DNA of 38,696 bases, from positions 1 to 38,696 of the forward strand of contig CATLEM010000008.1 in NCBI GenBank assembly GCA_949916155.1, given 5' to 3'. Source of the stretch: an uncultured Dorea sp. (lineage in GTDB: Bacteria > Bacillota > Clostridia > Lachnospirales > Lachnospiraceae). This document shows positions 22,011 to 30,914 of the stretch, piece by piece. A program made the position numbers and the translations under genes. Numbering within the stretch: the stretch's first letter is position 1; every line of letters begins with the position of its first letter. Below the pieces are notes generated by a model. That model was not told the origin of the DNA. It ran no database searches and was given only the letters and a program-made list of their open reading frames with translations.

Positions 22011-22847
22011 ATGAACAAATCAGAGTTAATGAAGACTGCGAATGAAATTCGCAAAGGCATTGTAACAGCCGTTCACAGTGCAAAATCCGGTCATCCGGGC
22101 GGCTCCCTTTCCGCAGCGGATATCTATACCTATCTGTTCTTTGAAGAGATGAATATTGACCCGAAGGATCCGAAGAAGGCAGACCGCGACCGTTTTGTAC
22201 TGTCAAAGGGACATACAGCGCCGGGGTACTATTCCACCCTTGCCAACAGAGGCTTTTTCCCGGTGGAGGATCTTACCACGCTCCGCAAGGTGGGTTCTTA
22301 TCTGCAGGGGCATCCGGATATGAAGCATATTCCGGGCGTTGACATGTCCAGCGGTTCTCTGGGACAGGGCATCTCTGCGGCAGTGGGCATGGCGATCTCC
22401 GCGAAGCTTTCCGGGGACAGCTACAGAGTGTACACCCTCCTCGGCGACGGCGAGATCCAGGAAGGCCAGGTATGGGAGGCGGCGATGCTTGCCGCTCACC
22501 GGAAGCTTGACAATCTTGTCGTGATCGTGGACAACAATAATCTTCAGATCGACGGGGCGATCACAGATGTTAACTCCCCGTACCCGATCGACAAGAAGTT
22601 CGAGGCGTTTAACTTCCATGTGATTAATATCGACGGACATAACTTTGACGAGATCGACGCGGCGTTCAAAGAGGCAAGAGAGACTAAGGGACAGCCGACA
22701 GCGATCATCGCGAAGACAATAAAAGGAAAAGATGTATCCTTTATGGAGAACCAGGCATCCTGGCACGGCGCAGCCCCAAATGACGAGCAGTACGCTGTCG
22801 CAATGGCAGATTTAGAGAAAGTAGGTGAAGCATTATGTCAGAAGTAA
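22011..22847 (+). CDS. Transketolase, N-terminal subunit
   Basis: A 278-residue protein equal to the thiamine-diphosphate-binding half of transketolase. The cofactor motif runs from GDGEIQEGQVWEAA near residue 145 to VIVDNNN near 175. Other landmarks are AKSGHPGGSLS near 26, KGHTAPGYY near 66 and GSLGQGISAAVGMA near 115. It needs the C-terminal subunit encoded next. The start has CAGGAGGA seven bases upstream. Its last four codons overlap the next gene by 13 bases, which couples translation of the two halves at equal amounts. Confidence 0.96.
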   Translation: MNKSELMKTANEIRKGIVTAVHSAKSGHPGGSLSAADIYTYLFFEEMNIDPKDPKKADRDRFVLSKGHTAPGYYSTLANRGFFPVEDLTTLRKVGSYLQGHPDMKHIPGVDMSSGSLGQGISAAVGMAISAKLSGDSYRVYTLLGDGEIQEGQVWEAAMLAAHRKLDNLVVIVDNNNLQIDGAITDVNSPYPIDKKFEAFNFHVINIDGHNFDEIDAAFKEARETKGQPTAIIAKTIKGKDVSFMENQASWHGAAPNDEQYAVAMADLEKVGEALCQK

Positions 22848-23776
22848 AGAAGATCGCAACAAGAGAAAGCTACGGTAATGCTTTGGCAGAATTAGGAAGG
22901 AAATATGACGACGTGGTTGTGCTTGACGCTGACCTTGCGGCGGCGACAAAGACCGGTACTTTTAAGAAGGTATTCCCGGAACGCCATATCGACTGCGGTA
23001 TCGCGGAGTGCAATATGATGGGCGTTGCAGCGGGAATCGCGGCTACGGGAAAAGTTCCGTTTGCAAGCTCTTTTGCTATGTTCGCGGCAGGGCGTGCATT
23101 TGAGCAGGTCCGCAACTCGATAGGATATCCGAAGCTGAATGTAAAGATCGGCGCGACCCACGCAAGTATTTCTGTAGGCGAGGACGGCGCGACCCACCAG
23201 TGCAACGAGGATATCGCGCTGATGCGGACGATCCCGGGCATGGTTGTCATCAACCCGGCGGATGATATCGAGGCGAAGGCAGCAGTCCAGGCAGCTTATG
23301 AGCATGTAGGTCCGGTATACTTAAGATTTGGCAGGGCTGCAGTTCCGGTGATCAACGACAATCCGGATTACAAGTTCGAGCTTGGCAAGGCAGTTACTCT
23401 TAAGGAAGGAACCGACGTGACCATCATCGCATCCGGGCTTCCGGTATCTGAGTCTCTGGCGGCGGCAGAGAAGCTGGCGGCAGACGGGATCAGCGCGGCA
23501 GTGATCAATATGCACACGATCAAACCACTCGATGAGGCGGCAGTGATCGAAGCGGCTGCTAAGACCGGCAAGATCGTGACCGTAGAAGAGCACTCCGTGA
23601 TCGGCGGGCTTGGCAGCGCGGTCTGTGACGTGGTGGCACAGAAGGCTCCGGCTAAGGTTCTTAAGATCGGCGTGAATGATGTGTACGGCGAGTCCGGACC
23701 GGCAGCGGCGCTGATCAAGAAGTACGGGCTGGATGCAGAGAGCATCTATGAGAAAGTGAAAGAGTTTGTAAAATAA
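22835..23776 (+). CDS. Transketolase, C-terminal subunit
   Basis: A 313-residue protein holding the pyrimidine-binding and C-terminal domains of transketolase. The catalytic glutamate is E58 in DCGIAECNMMGVAAG. The phosphate-binding region reads GATHASISVGEDGATHQ, and the C-terminal domain contains TVEEHSVIGGLG. With the N-terminal subunit it transfers two-carbon units between ketose and aldose phosphates. Two-gene transketolases are common in clostridia and archaea. The gene overlaps the upstream stop by 13 bases and is followed by a large hairpin terminator. Confidence 0.96.
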   Translation: MSEVKKIATRESYGNALAELGRKYDDVVVLDADLAAATKTGTFKKVFPERHIDCGIAECNMMGVAAGIAATGKVPFASSFAMFAAGRAFEQVRNSIGYPKLNVKIGATHASISVGEDGATHQCNEDIALMRTIPGMVVINPADDIEAKAAVQAAYEHVGPVYLRFGRAAVPVINDNPDYKFELGKAVTLKEGTDVTIIASGLPVSESLAAAEKLAADGISAAVINMHTIKPLDEAAVIEAAAKTGKIVTVEEHSVIGGLGSAVCDVVAQKAPAKVLKIGVNDVYGESGPAAALIKKYGLDAESIYEKVKEFVK

Positions 23777-23793
23777 GATATTGAAAACGGGAC

Positions 23794-23879
23794 GCCCCTG
23801 GCAGTCTCTATGTTCTCCGCTCCGAGGCTGGCGCTTAGCCTCCGCTCCTGACATAGAAACTGCCAGGGGCTGATTTTTT
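23794..23879 (+). terminator. Very large cruciform-like terminator after transketolase
   Basis: GCCCCTGGCAGT (23794-23805) pairs with ACTGCCAGGGGC (23859-23870); after one mismatch TCTATGT pairs with ACATAGA; inside is a second hairpin GAGGCT-N7-AGCCTC. The outer stem is followed by six T at 23874-23879, so it can terminate, but its 77-base span is several times larger than the other terminators here. Confidence 0.7.
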
Positions 23880-23886
23880 ATTAGTA

Positions 23887-23979
23887 TTATTCTTGTCTGT
23901 ACATTGATCTTAATGCCAGGAGCAGGCCGGCGATTCCGGTTAATGCGACAGGATTGCCGTCAGAAAATCTCTTATTTTG
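23887..23979 (-). other. Possible gene remnant: short open frame without a start codon
   Basis: On the minus strand a 30-codon open stretch with no usable N-terminal start codon ends RSMYRQE-stop after a hydrophobic segment (VALTGIAGLLLAL). This resembles the tail of a surface or membrane protein. It lies in the 320-base gap between transketolase and the LysM gene and could be a decayed remnant or chance. The rest of that gap holds the large terminator and the promoter at 24054-24062. Confidence 0.2.
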
Positions 23980-24053
23980 TCAAAAAAGGGCGGATACTGT
24001 CACAAATTTCTGGGGACAGGCTTCACCGATTGCTAAAATATGCGTCTTCCCCA

Positions 24054-24062
24054 TGCTATTAT
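24054..24062 (+). promoter_or_regulatory. Extended -10 promoter of the LysM gene
   Basis: TGCTATTAT is an extended -10 (TG, one base, TATTAT), 34 bases upstream of ATG 24097. No good -35 stands at 16-18 bases, which is acceptable for extended -10 promoters. GAGGTGAGAG follows as ribosome binding site. Confidence 0.5.
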
Positions 24063-24096
24063 ATGCAAAGAATAACCAAAAATGAGGTGAGAGTAT

Positions 24097-25323
24097 ATGG
24101 AACGTGAATTTCCGAAAAATGTAAAGCAGATAGGAAATGTCTGTGACGAGCCAAAGATATATGTGGAAGATTACGTAGATACTTATTTGAACCAGTTGAA
24201 GGGAAAAACGGAAGAGGGATATGTGGGTGCTGTACTTACAGGAGAGATTTTAAAGCTTGACGATCAGGATGTGGTCTATGTGGCGGGAGCGCTGAAATTG
24301 AGCGATGTGGAACTTACCGGCACGGATGTCAGGATCAGCAGGGAAGCGTGGGACAGGCTTGAAGAAGAAAAGAAAAGATTTTTTTCGGGACAGGAGATGG
24401 TCGGATGGTGCCTGATCGGGGAAGGTCAGCCTGCCGGCATGAACAAAGGGGTTAAGAGAGTTCACGAGAGACGGTTTAAAAGGGATAATACGATATTTGT
24501 ATGGCGCGACGCGGCTTCGGAGGAGGAAGTGTTTTACGCCAGCAAATTTGGAGAATTAATGCAAATGGGAGGACATTACATTTTTTATGAAAAGAATCCT
24601 TCCATGCAGAATTATATGATCAATACACGTAAAAAGATCGGCGTTACACCCAGCGAAATGGTTGAGGATCGAGCTGCAAAGAATTTTCGCAGCGCTGTAA
24701 AAGAGAAGATGGAATACAGGGAACATAGGCAGAATGCGAGATTTGCCTATGCCGTCAGCGTAGCTCTTGTCGTTGTAGTCCTTGTGATCGGTATCTCAAC
24801 CATCAATAATTATGATAAAATGGAAGCAGTCCAAAATTCACTTGAGGCGTTGTCGCAGTCTGTGAGCAGCCCCCGTGTGCAAGGGGATGCACCGGAGGAT
24901 GAGACCAGACAAGTACAGGAGGCGGATGATCTCAAGTCGGCAGAATCGGTGGAGACGGTCAGCGGAGAGGTGACAGCAAAAGCGGAAACGGAAAAAAGTG
25001 AGGAAGAAAATAAAGAGAAAGAAAAAGAGGAAGAAGGAGAGGAAGAAAAAGGGGAAAGGAAAGAAGAAAAAAACAAAAAAACGGCGGAGGGTGATGCTGC
25101 CCCGGATACGAAAAAAGCAGATAGTAATCCGGATACGGCGGCAGATACTGCAGATGTCCAAAGTCAGCCGGGAAATTATTATATCGTCCAGGAAGGCGAC
25201 ACACTGGATAAGATCAGTATAAAAAATTACGGAAACAGAGGACATGTAGATGAAATATGCAGGATGAACGGGCTGACAGACGGCAACCTTATCATCATAG
25301 GGCAAAAATTATTATTACCTTGA
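24097..25323 (+). CDS. Membrane LysM protein with an MPN/JAB-like cytoplasmic domain
   Basis: A 408-residue protein with four parts. Residues 25-165 resemble an MPN/JAB fold: GYVGAVLTGE, VYVAGAL, ISREAWDRLEEEKKRFFSGQEMVG, then GWCLIGEG where active members have GWYHSHPG, and IFVWRDAASEEEVFYA as the following strand pair. The metal-binding histidines are absent, so it is probably not a peptidase. A single transmembrane helix spans 216-235 after a basic patch, placing the N-terminus inside. Residues 240-355 are a Lys/Glu-rich low-complexity stalk. Residues 361-408 are a LysM domain (YYIVQEGDTLDKISIKNYG) for peptidoglycan binding. First of three genes with a DUF5711 protein and a CvpA-like protein. 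The MPN assignment is by motif pattern only. Confidence 0.75.
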   Translation: MEREFPKNVKQIGNVCDEPKIYVEDYVDTYLNQLKGKTEEGYVGAVLTGEILKLDDQDVVYVAGALKLSDVELTGTDVRISREAWDRLEEEKKRFFSGQEMVGWCLIGEGQPAGMNKGVKRVHERRFKRDNTIFVWRDAASEEEVFYASKFGELMQMGGHYIFYEKNPSMQNYMINTRKKIGVTPSEMVEDRAAKNFRSAVKEKMEYREHRQNARFAYAVSVALVVVVLVIGISTINNYDKMEAVQNSLEALSQSVSSPRVQGDAPEDETRQVQEADDLKSAESVETVSGEVTAKAETEKSEEENKEKEKEEEGEEEKGERKEEKNKKTAEGDAAPDTKKADSNPDTAADTADVQSQPGNYYIVQEGDTLDKISIKNYGNRGHVDEICRMNGLTDGNLIIIGQKLLLP

Positions 25324-25333
25324 CGCGAAAATG

Positions 25334-25342
25334 TGTTATACT
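25334..25342 (+). promoter_or_regulatory. Extended -10 promoter before the DUF5711 gene
   Basis: TGTTATACT (TG, one base, TATACT) lies 37 bases upstream of ATG 25380 in the 56-base gap after the LysM gene. A TTGACG at 25320 is too close (11 bases) to serve as its -35. The DUF5711 and CvpA genes may therefore have their own start in addition to read-through. Confidence 0.4.
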
Positions 25343-25379
25343 GTACGGGAGATGAAAAGAAATTCAAAAGGGGAGACGG

Positions 25380-26606
25380 ATGGTACATCAGAAGAATAAG
25401 AATCTGTATGTTGTAAGAGACGGAAACTATATGCGGGGAGAGCCGTATAGGGAAGTTGATCTGCGGGGAACCGAAGGAGAACTCAGACAGCAGAAAACAA
25501 GATTTCTGAAAAAAGTTTTTATCGGTGCAGCTATAGCGGCTGTTATTACAGCGGCGGCATCTGTGTTTCTGTATCTGCAGGCCTACACACGGGTGAGGGT
25601 TACAGATACATACAAGGTAGGGAACGCAGCAGATAATAATTATGAGGAATTTGCCGGAGGTGTTCTCAAGTTCAGCCGGGACGGGATCGCATATCTGGAC
25701 AGCGGCGGAAAGGAACAGTGGAATTTGCCGTATCAGATCAAGAATCCTTTTTTGGATGTGAACAGCCAGTCGGCGGCAGTTGCGGACAAGGGCGGCAACA
25801 ATATCATGATTTTTCAGAAGGACGGCCTGAAGGGAGAGATCAAGACGACCCTTCCTATTGAGAAGATCGCGGTGTCCGAACAGGGAATCGTTGCTGCTGT
25901 TTTGAAAAATGAATCCGTACCTCAGATCATATGCTACGATACGGCGGGAAATGTGCTGGTTGAACACAAGTCGTCAGTGATAGGGATCGGATATCCGATA
26001 GATATAGCGATATCACCGGACGGGGAAGTGATGCAGATCGTGTATCTGTCTGTTGATAGCGGCGGGATGGCATCAAGGGTATGCTACTATAATTTCGGCG
26101 AGGCAGGCGCGGAAAAGATTGACCATCAGGTGACAGAGAAAGAATATAAAGGAAGTGTGATGGGCACTGGCTTCTTTGTTAATGAGACAGTATCTGCCGC
26201 GGTGGGCGATAATTGCCTGACGATTTTTAAGGGGAAGGAGGAGCCGAAAGAAACAGCGACTGTTGAGATCAAAGGAGAGATCCAAAGCGTATTTCACAGC
26301 AGCAAGTATATAGGGATCCTTTTAAAGACAGAAGGGACAAGCAGGCATGAACTGCAGCTTTACAATACTTCCGGCAAAAAGGTACTGTCCCGTGGGTTTG
26401 GAGGAACGTACAAATCAGCGAAGATATCGGGCGGCCAGATCATTCTGTATGACGGGAAAAAATGCAGTATCTATACAAGGTTCGGAGTTCACCGTTTTGA
26501 AGGAGAGATGAATAATAATATACTGGAGATATTTCCGGCTTTTGGGATCAATAAATATATAGTGATGGATGCCAATGGTATGGAGAATATACGGCTTATA
26601 AAGTAA
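25380..26606 (+). CDS. DUF5711 family membrane-anchored beta-propeller-like protein
   Basis: A 408-residue protein. The N-terminus is short and basic (residues 1-42), followed by one transmembrane helix at about 45-68 (VFIGAAIAAVITAAASVFLYL) and a large outside domain. That domain is built of repeating short beta-strand units such as GIAYLDSGGKEQWNL, NIMIFQKDG, IICYDTAGNVLVEH, HELQLYNTSGKKVL and QIILYDGKKCSIY, which look like WD40/PQQ-type blades. This matches DUF5711 as I know it from Lachnospiraceae. No function is known to me. Binding site AAGGGGAG five bases upstream. The CvpA-like gene follows after nine bases. Confidence 0.8.
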   Translation: MVHQKNKNLYVVRDGNYMRGEPYREVDLRGTEGELRQQKTRFLKKVFIGAAIAAVITAAASVFLYLQAYTRVRVTDTYKVGNAADNNYEEFAGGVLKFSRDGIAYLDSGGKEQWNLPYQIKNPFLDVNSQSAAVADKGGNNIMIFQKDGLKGEIKTTLPIEKIAVSEQGIVAAVLKNESVPQIICYDTAGNVLVEHKSSVIGIGYPIDIAISPDGEVMQIVYLSVDSGGMASRVCYYNFGEAGAEKIDHQVTEKEYKGSVMGTGFFVNETVSAAVGDNCLTIFKGKEEPKETATVEIKGEIQSVFHSSKYIGILLKTEGTSRHELQLYNTSGKKVLSRGFGGTYKSAKISGGQIILYDGKKCSIYTRFGVHRFEGEMNNNILEIFPAFGINKYIVMDANGMENIRLIK

Positions 26607-26615
26607 GGAGAAGAT

Positions 26616-27554
26616 ATGGACTGGGTATTAGCAACAGTAGGGATAATTTTTTTGATTTGCATTATTATAGGAATCTGTCAGGGGGCGCTCCGCATAGCAG
26701 TGTCCCTTGTGACGACGTTAGTTACACTGCTTATTGTGTTTTTTGCAACGCCGCATGTGGCGAAAGCGATCGCGCAGTATACTCCGGTAGATGAGATGAT
26801 AGAGCAAAAGGTAAGTGAGACAATACTGGATGCGGCAAAGACATATCAGACGGGAGGCATGGATATACTGCTGGATGAAGATGTGACAGAAGAAGATGTA
26901 AGGAATATCCTCAGCGCTGCCGGTATAAGCGAGGCGGACCTGGAAACAAAGGGAATCAGCATAGATGATATTGTGGCAGGGAATATAGATCCGGAACTTT
27001 TGTCACAGTACGGGCTGGAGGACAAGCTTTCCGGCGGGGGCGGCGAAGGCAGCGGAAACGAGGAAGAAGAGAGCGGAGAGAGCATATTGGATAATATGGA
27101 GATTCCGCGGGATATGCAGCAGGCGGCGATTAAAGCGGCAGATCTGCCCGATGTGTTCAAAAATCTCCTGACAGTGAATAATAACAGTGAGATCTATGAG
27201 GAACTGGGAGTTCAGACATTTGCGCAGTACGTGGGAAGCTTTTTGGCAAAGCTGATCATTAATATCGTATCCTATCTGGGTGTATTTCTGATTGTTACGA
27301 TCATATTGCGGGCAATCATATTTGCACTTGACATAGTGGCGGAGATTCCGGTATTCGGGCTGCTCAACCGTCTGGCGGGCGGCGCGGTCGGCATGGCCGG
27401 CGCGGCAATTATTGTGTGGATATTGTTTGTCGCAGTTACGCTGTTATATACGACGGTGATAGGAAAGGATATCTATAACTCAATACAGGGAAATGGTATC
27501 CTGAAGTTTTTATATGACCATAATCCGATCATGGGGATGGCAGCAAAGATATAG
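26616..27554 (+). CDS. CvpA-family membrane protein with long acidic insertion
   Basis: A 312-residue CvpA-like protein (PF02674), longer than the usual 160-180. Helices lie at about 4-22 (VLATVGIIFLICIIIGICQG), 26-48, 212-236 and 255-282 (GLLNRLAGGAVGMAGAAIIVWILFVAV). Between the second and third helix is an insertion of about 150 residues, acidic with a Gly-rich segment (GGGGEGSGNEEEESGE), probably extracytoplasmic. CvpA proteins are linked to envelope stress resistance and, in E. coli, colicin V production, but their molecular role is unclear. Binding site AAGGAG. A terminator shared with the convergent carB follows. Confidence 0.85.
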   Translation: MDWVLATVGIIFLICIIIGICQGALRIAVSLVTTLVTLLIVFFATPHVAKAIAQYTPVDEMIEQKVSETILDAAKTYQTGGMDILLDEDVTEEDVRNILSAAGISEADLETKGISIDDIVAGNIDPELLSQYGLEDKLSGGGGEGSGNEEEESGESILDNMEIPRDMQQAAIKAADLPDVFKNLLTVNNNSEIYEELGVQTFAQYVGSFLAKLIINIVSYLGVFLIVTIILRAIIFALDIVAEIPVFGLLNRLAGGAVGMAGAAIIVWILFVAVTLLYTTVIGKDIYNSIQGNGILKFLYDHNPIMGMAAKI

Positions 27555-27581
27555 AATGGGATGATCTTAAGAGATACACAA

Positions 27582-27614
27582 AGAGGCTGATCAGTGGATG
27601 ACCAGCCTCTTTTT
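27582..27614. terminator. Terminator between convergent cvpA-like gene and carB
   Basis: AGAGGCTGATCA pairs with TGACCAGCCTCT over 12 positions with one mismatch, loop GTGGA, followed by TTTT on the plus strand and CTCTTTG on the minus strand. It can serve both genes but is better on the plus strand. Confidence 0.75.
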
Positions 27615-27627
27615 ATCTGTATTTTAC

Positions 27628-30600
27628 CTATATCTTATCACGTATCTCGCTGTGCAGTGTCTGCAGTGATTTTACTTCGCCGTTCCCGTGTTCTTTCACG
27701 TAGCGGATTCCCTTTGCTGTTGCTCTTGCAGCGGCGATGGTAGTCATATAGGGAATCTTGGACTTGATGGCCGCTTTGCGCAGATAACTGTCATCATGGA
27801 CACTGTCTTTGCCGACAGGAGAGTTGACGATGAGATCGATCTGCCCGTTCGTGATCATATCCAGGATATTCGGGCGGCCTTCGTAGAGTTTGTTCACTCT
27901 TTCGGCGGGAATCCCTGCTTCACAGATCAACTGGTAGGTATTTCCGGTAGCGATGATCTTAAATCCGTCATCTGCGATACTTTTAGCAATCTCGACGACC
28001 TCTTCCTTATCTTTGCGGTTTACCGAGATAAGAGCGGTTCCGCCGAGAGGAAGCCTTGTCTGTGTCGCCTCCTGGGCTTTATAGAAAGCTTCGCCGTAAT
28101 ACGGAGAAAGTCCTAAGACTTCCCCGGTAGAACGCATCTCCGGCCCGAGGATCGGATCAACTTCCTGGAACATGTTAAACGGAAAGACAGCTTCTTTCAC
28201 GCCGTAATACGGAATCTCCTGCTCCTTAAGCTTCGGAACCGGCGATGGATTGCCGGTGATCTCTGAGGTGATGATCTCCGTCGCCAGAGGAACCATGCGT
28301 ATATTGCATACTTTTGAAACGAGAGGAACGGTTCGTGATGCCCGCGGGTTGGCTTCCAGTACGTATACTTTGCCGTTCTCGATGGCATACTGCATATTCA
28401 TCAGTCCTCTGACATGCATCTCTTCTGCAATCTTTCTCGTGTATTCCTTGATTGTCGCCACATTTTCCGCAGAAATGTGAACTGACGGGATAATGCATGC
28501 CGAATCTCCGGAATGTACTCCTGCGAGCTCGATATGTTCCATAACGGCGGGAACAAACGCATGGGTTCCGTCGCTGATGGCATCCGCTTCACACTCCAGT
28601 GCGTGGTTGAGGAACCGGTCAATGAGAATCGGGCGGTCAGGTGTTACACCGACAGCGGCTTTCATATATTCTTCCATGCTCTCATCGTCATATACGACCT
28701 CCATGCCCCGTCCGCCGAGGACATAGGAAGGACGGACCATGACGGGATAGCCGATTTTTTGTGCGATCTCAAGAGCTTCTTTTATGGTTGCGGCCATCCC
28801 GGATTCCGGCATGGGGATATCGAGCTTATCCATCATCTCGCGGAACAGATCCCGGTCTTCTGCCAGATCAATGACTGCCGGAGAGGTTCCGAGGATCCGG
28901 ACACCGTTTTTCTCAAGCTCGGAGGCAAGATTTAACGGTGTCTGTCCGCCGAACTGTGCGATGACGCCAAGGGGCTTTTCTTTATTGTATATGCTGAGTA
29001 CATCTTCAAGTATCAATGGTTCGAAATACAGCTTGTCAGAAGTATCGTAATCGGTGGATACCGTCTCGGGGTTGCAGTTTACGATGATTGTCTCGAAGCC
29101 CAGCTTCTTAAGAGCCAAAGCCGCATGTACACAGCAGTAGTCAAATTCGATCCCCTGGCCGATACGGTTCGGGCCGCCGCCTAAGATCATGATCTTTGGC
29201 CGGTCCGTATTAACCGGGTTCTTATCCGCGGCATTGTAGGTGGAATAGTAGTAAGCGCTGTCTTTGGTTCCGCTTACGTGTACCCCTTCCCAGCTCTCGG
29301 TGACACCGAGCGCTGTACGTTTATTGCGGATGGTTTCCTCCGGTATATCAAGGATCTGGGCGAGATATTTGTCCGAAAAGCCATTTTTCTTTGCGGAGAT
29401 CAGCATGCTGTCAGCCGGGAGAGAGCCTTTATATGCGGCAAGCGCTTCCTCTTCTTCAACAAGCTCCTTCATCTGTTCGATGAACCATGTTTTCACTTTT
29501 GTGATGTTAAAAATCTCATCCACGGACGCACCCTTGCGGAGTGCTTCGTACATGATGAAGTGACGGTCGCTTGAGGGCGTGATCAGCATCTTTAAAAGCT
29601 GCTCTTTTGTTTTCCGGTCGTAATCGCTGGCGTGTCCCAGGCCGTACCGCCCGGTCTCTAAGCTGCGGATCGCTTTCTGAAAGGCTTCTTTGTAGGTCTT
29701 TCCTATGCTCATGACTTCACCTACGGCGCGCATCTGCGTCCCCAGTTTGTCTTCTACGCCTTTGAATTTTTCAAAAGCCCAGCGGGCGAATTTGATGACA
29801 ACATAATCTCCGTCCGGCACGTACTTGTCAAGAGTGCCGTATTTGCCGCAGGGGATATCCTTTAAAGTGAGTCCTGCCGCGAGCATGGAGGAGACAAGGG
29901 CGATTGGGAAACCGGTAGCTTTAGAAGCCAGTGCGGAGGAGCGAGAGGTCCTTGGATTGATCTCGATGACAACGATCCGGTCGGTGACAGGATCGTGTGC
30001 GAACTGCACATTCGTCCCGCCGATAACCTGTACAGACTCAACAATGCGGTAGGCCTGTTCCTGAAGTCTCTTCTGACATTCTTCAGAAATGGTCAGCATA
30101 GGAGCGGAGCAGAAAGAATCCCCGGTATGTACGCCGAGGGGATCGATATTTTCGATAAAACATACGGTGATCATATTATTTTCAGAATCCCGGACAACCT
30201 CAAGCTCCAATTCTTCCCAGCCAAGAATGGATTCTTCCACGAGCACCTGCCCCACAAGGCTGGCCTGAAGCCCGCGTGCGCATACGGTTTTTAACTCTTC
30301 GCGGTTATAGACCAGTCCGCCGCCGGCGCCGCCCATAGTATAAGCGGGACGGAGAACGACCGGATACCCAAGTTTGTCAGCGATGGCAAGAGCCTCATCC
30401 ACGGTGTAGGCAACTTCACTTCGTGCCATCTCGATGCCTATGGCATCCATGGATTTTTTAAATTCAATGCGGTCCTCGCCGCGCTCGATAGCGTCAACCT
30501 GAACGCCGATGACCTGTACATGGTATTTGTCAAGGATACCGGCTTTGGAGAGTTCAGCGCAGAGATTGAGGCCGGACTGTCCTCCCAGATTAGGAAGAAG

Positions 30601-30855
30601 AGCGTCGGGACGTTCCTTTGCAATGATCTGTTCCAGGCGCTCTACATTCAGAGGTTCAATATAGGTTACATCGGCGGTCTCCGGATCGGTCATGATCGTT
30701 GCAGGGTTAGAATTAACCAGTACAATTTCATATCCAAGCTTTCTCAAAGCTTTACAGGCCTGTGTCCCGGAGTAGTCAAACTCGCAGGCCTGCCCGATGA
30801 TAATGGGACCGGAGCCGATAATCAGTACTTTGTTGATATCTGTTCTTTTTGGCAT
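27628..30855 (-). CDS. carB: Carbamoyl-phosphate synthase large subunit
   Basis: A 1075-residue full-length CarB. It opens MPKRTDINKVLIIGSGPIIIGQACEFDYSGTQACKAL and repeats the same fold in the second half (PKIMILGGGPNRIGQGIEFDYCCVHA, residue about 560). The two ATP-grasp domains are followed by a C-terminal allosteric MGS-like domain from about residue 940 (IADDGFKIIATGNTYQLI). It makes carbamoyl phosphate for pyrimidines and arginine, using ammonia channelled from the small subunit CarA. No carA lies on either side, which is unusual since the genes are normally adjacent. Start supported by AAAGGAGG. Its leader has a promoter and a 16-base palindrome. Confidence 0.97.
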   Translation of the reverse strand: MPKRTDINKVLIIGSGPIIIGQACEFDYSGTQACKALRKLGYEIVLVNSNPATIMTDPETADVTYIEPLNVERLEQIIAKERPDALLPNLGGQSGLNLCAELSKAGILDKYHVQVIGVQVDAIERGEDRIEFKKSMDAIGIEMARSEVAYTVDEALAIADKLGYPVVLRPAYTMGGAGGGLVYNREELKTVCARGLQASLVGQVLVEESILGWEELELEVVRDSENNMITVCFIENIDPLGVHTGDSFCSAPMLTISEECQKRLQEQAYRIVESVQVIGGTNVQFAHDPVTDRIVVIEINPRTSRSSALASKATGFPIALVSSMLAAGLTLKDIPCGKYGTLDKYVPDGDYVVIKFARWAFEKFKGVEDKLGTQMRAVGEVMSIGKTYKEAFQKAIRSLETGRYGLGHASDYDRKTKEQLLKMLITPSSDRHFIMYEALRKGASVDEIFNITKVKTWFIEQMKELVEEEEALAAYKGSLPADSMLISAKKNGFSDKYLAQILDIPEETIRNKRTALGVTESWEGVHVSGTKDSAYYYSTYNAADKNPVNTDRPKIMILGGGPNRIGQGIEFDYCCVHAALALKKLGFETIIVNCNPETVSTDYDTSDKLYFEPLILEDVLSIYNKEKPLGVIAQFGGQTPLNLASELEKNGVRILGTSPAVIDLAEDRDLFREMMDKLDIPMPESGMAATIKEALEIAQKIGYPVMVRPSYVLGGRGMEVVYDDESMEEYMKAAVGVTPDRPILIDRFLNHALECEADAISDGTHAFVPAVMEHIELAGVHSGDSACIIPSVHISAENVATIKEYTRKIAEEMHVRGLMNMQYAIENGKVYVLEANPRASRTVPLVSKVCNIRMVPLATEIITSEITGNPSPVPKLKEQEIPYYGVKEAVFPFNMFQEVDPILGPEMRSTGEVLGLSPYYGEAFYKAQEATQTRLPLGGTALISVNRKDKEEVVEIAKSIADDGFKIIATGNTYQLICEAGIPAERVNKLYEGRPNILDMITNGQIDLIVNSPVGKDSVHDDSYLRKAAIKSKIPYMTTIAAARATAKGIRYVKEHGNGEVKSLQTLHSEIRDKI

Positions 30856-30914
30856 ATGTACCTCCTTTGATTAAAGTGCATACCTTCATAGTTCATGAGT
30901 GGGAAATATGTATA

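Noticed and set aside
23904-24107. 67-codon plus-strand frame before the LysM gene
   Set aside because: It crosses the promoter and overlaps the LysM start, has no ribosome binding site and no plausible domain.
24838-25305. 155-codon minus-strand frame very rich in Phe and Leu
   Set aside because: It is the reverse of the Lys/Glu-rich stalk of the LysM protein; purine-rich coding strands give Phe-rich antisense frames.
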